A stretch of 64,000 nt of DNA from the NCBI GenBank assembly GCA_011037195.1, contig JAAEAF010014739.1, positions 186,001-250,000 on the forward strand, in the 5' to 3' direction. Positions 63,260 to 64,000 of this stretch are shown piece by piece. The translations under genes were made by a program, and so were the position numbers. The notes beneath the pieces are model-generated. The model did no database searches. It saw nothing but the letters and a program-made list of their open reading frames with translations, and was not told the origin of the DNA. The DNA comes from Triatoma infestans (Eukaryota; Arthropoda; Insecta; Hemiptera; Reduviidae). How positions within the stretch are numbered: the stretch's first letter is position 1; each line of letters begins with the position of its first letter.

Positions 63260-64000
63260 TCGTAATACGTGACATGTCCAGAAAGTAAGTGTACTGAGGC
63301 TCTCACGGCCGAAGGGATTTTGTTTTCGACATGTTGGCCACACTGTCGTGTAGCCTGATTCCTCCCCTCCGCAACGAGATCGGTTCGAGGTCAGTACGTT
63401 GAGAACTGTCGACGCGACAATACGTTTCGTGAAAAATGTCAATCCAATCTCCCGCCAAGCGTGAAATATTCAAGGTCGGGCAAGAGTTTTTTAGACGCTA
63501 GAAACTCCATGGAGATGAATTTCTTCGCTCCATCATTACTGGAGATGAAACTTGGGTTGCACACTACACACCTGAAACCAAAAGGCAGTCTCAACAGTGG
63601 CGTCACACCTCTTCACCCTCCGCCAAAATGTTCAAAACCATAATTTCAGCCAAGAAAATCATGGCATCCGTGTTTTGGGACTGTCAAGGCATAATTTTAA
63701 TTGAATATATGCCTCAAGGGGAGACCATCAACTCTGCGAGATACTGAGCCCCTAAAAAAATTGCGAAGGGCGATTCAGAACAAAAGGAGAGGCATGCTGA
63801 CAAAGGGAGTCTGCCTGCTGCACGACAATGCCAGACCACACACTGGTTGCCTCATTTAAATGGGATGTCCTGAACTATCCCGCGCTCTTCAGAACATTCC
63901 CCTGACCTAGCGCTCTTCAGATTACTATCTCTTTACCACCCTGAAGCTGCATATGGGTGGAAAAAGGTTTTTAACCGACGAGGAGGTGAAGAGGGAGGTG
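63260..64000 (+). pseudogene. mariner transposase, partial and broken, cut by window end
   Basis: ATG at 63436 opens a frame lacking the usual N-terminal helix-turn-helix half. It reads into KLHGDEFLRSIITGDETWVA (first catalytic Asp at 63541-63549), HYTPETKRQSQQWRHTS, IMASVFWDCQGI and GETINSARY. LLHDNARPH (second Asp) lies at 63815-63841 in another frame and SPDLA (third Asp) at about 63898-63912, then DYYLF and KLHMGGKRF. Stops (TAG near 63499, TGA near 63745) and frameshifts show that it is dead. The DD34D-style layout marks the mariner family. The 5' segment from 63265 (CATGTCCAGAAAGTAAGTG) may be the inverted repeat; its partner is beyond the window. Confidence 0.85.

Noticed and set aside
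1..64000. CRISPR arrays, operons or prokaryotic genes
   Set aside because: No regularly spaced direct repeats, ribosome-binding sites or dense coding; everything points to eukaryotic transposon-rich DNA.

Overview
This window is AT-rich animal DNA dominated by transposable elements, and I see no complete host gene. The content points to an arthropod, probably an insect. It holds I/R1-type LINEs whose pol carries an RNase H domain and that end in (TAA)n, one with an ORF1 resembling the insect LINE protein family with DUF4780. It also holds mariner transposase remnants, a PIF/Harbinger deletion derivative, two tRNA-derived SINE families and solo LTRs. The species cannot be named from the sequence. 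Microsatellites, homopolymer runs and tens of kb of non-coding DNA fit intron or intergenic sequence.

Layout. An unnamed interspersed family, called R here, is present in more than 25 pieces from about 50 to 63120, on both strands. It has a stem-loop at the left end, a GTGTGA/TCACAC stem-loop at the right end, an inverted GGAGTAAGAGAAAG motif near both ends and an internal unit of about 290 bp that can be duplicated. Most other elements sit in or against R. At 9351-13295 a 5'-truncated LINE-A with an intact 1195-residue frame lies inside a tRNA-derived SINE1, which lies inside an R copy, with duplications marking each step. LINE-A also occurs as 3' fragments at 8332-8447 and 25546-26413. LINE-B (47275-52238, minus) is nearly full length with ORF1 and a broken ORF2. 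LINE-C pieces lie at 28265-28720, 34092-34545 and 59772-61190, the last split by a 351-bp solo LTR. A fourth group (LINE-D type) gives C-terminal or RT fragments at 34815-35248 and 54480-55340. A 794-bp solo LTR (15936-16729) splits another R copy. Mariner remnants lie at 20150-21060 and 63260-64000. The Harbinger derivative (28813-29504) has near-perfect 39-bp inverted repeats and a TTA duplication, and keeps the first parts of its MADF and transposase genes. Foldback or MITE-like elements lie at 17499-17604, 21575-22270, 38771-39449, 40030-40638 and 45798-46063. Hammerhead-ribozyme-like motifs occur at 45009-45046, 2696-2734 and, as an inverted pair, in the 45798-46063 foldback.

Possible host signals are few: a candidate terminal coding exon at 36855-36943 behind a strong 3' splice site, and a candidate recursive splice (ratchet) site at 3263/3264. 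Both are on the plus strand and would fit a long intron spanning the left half of the window, but this is inference.
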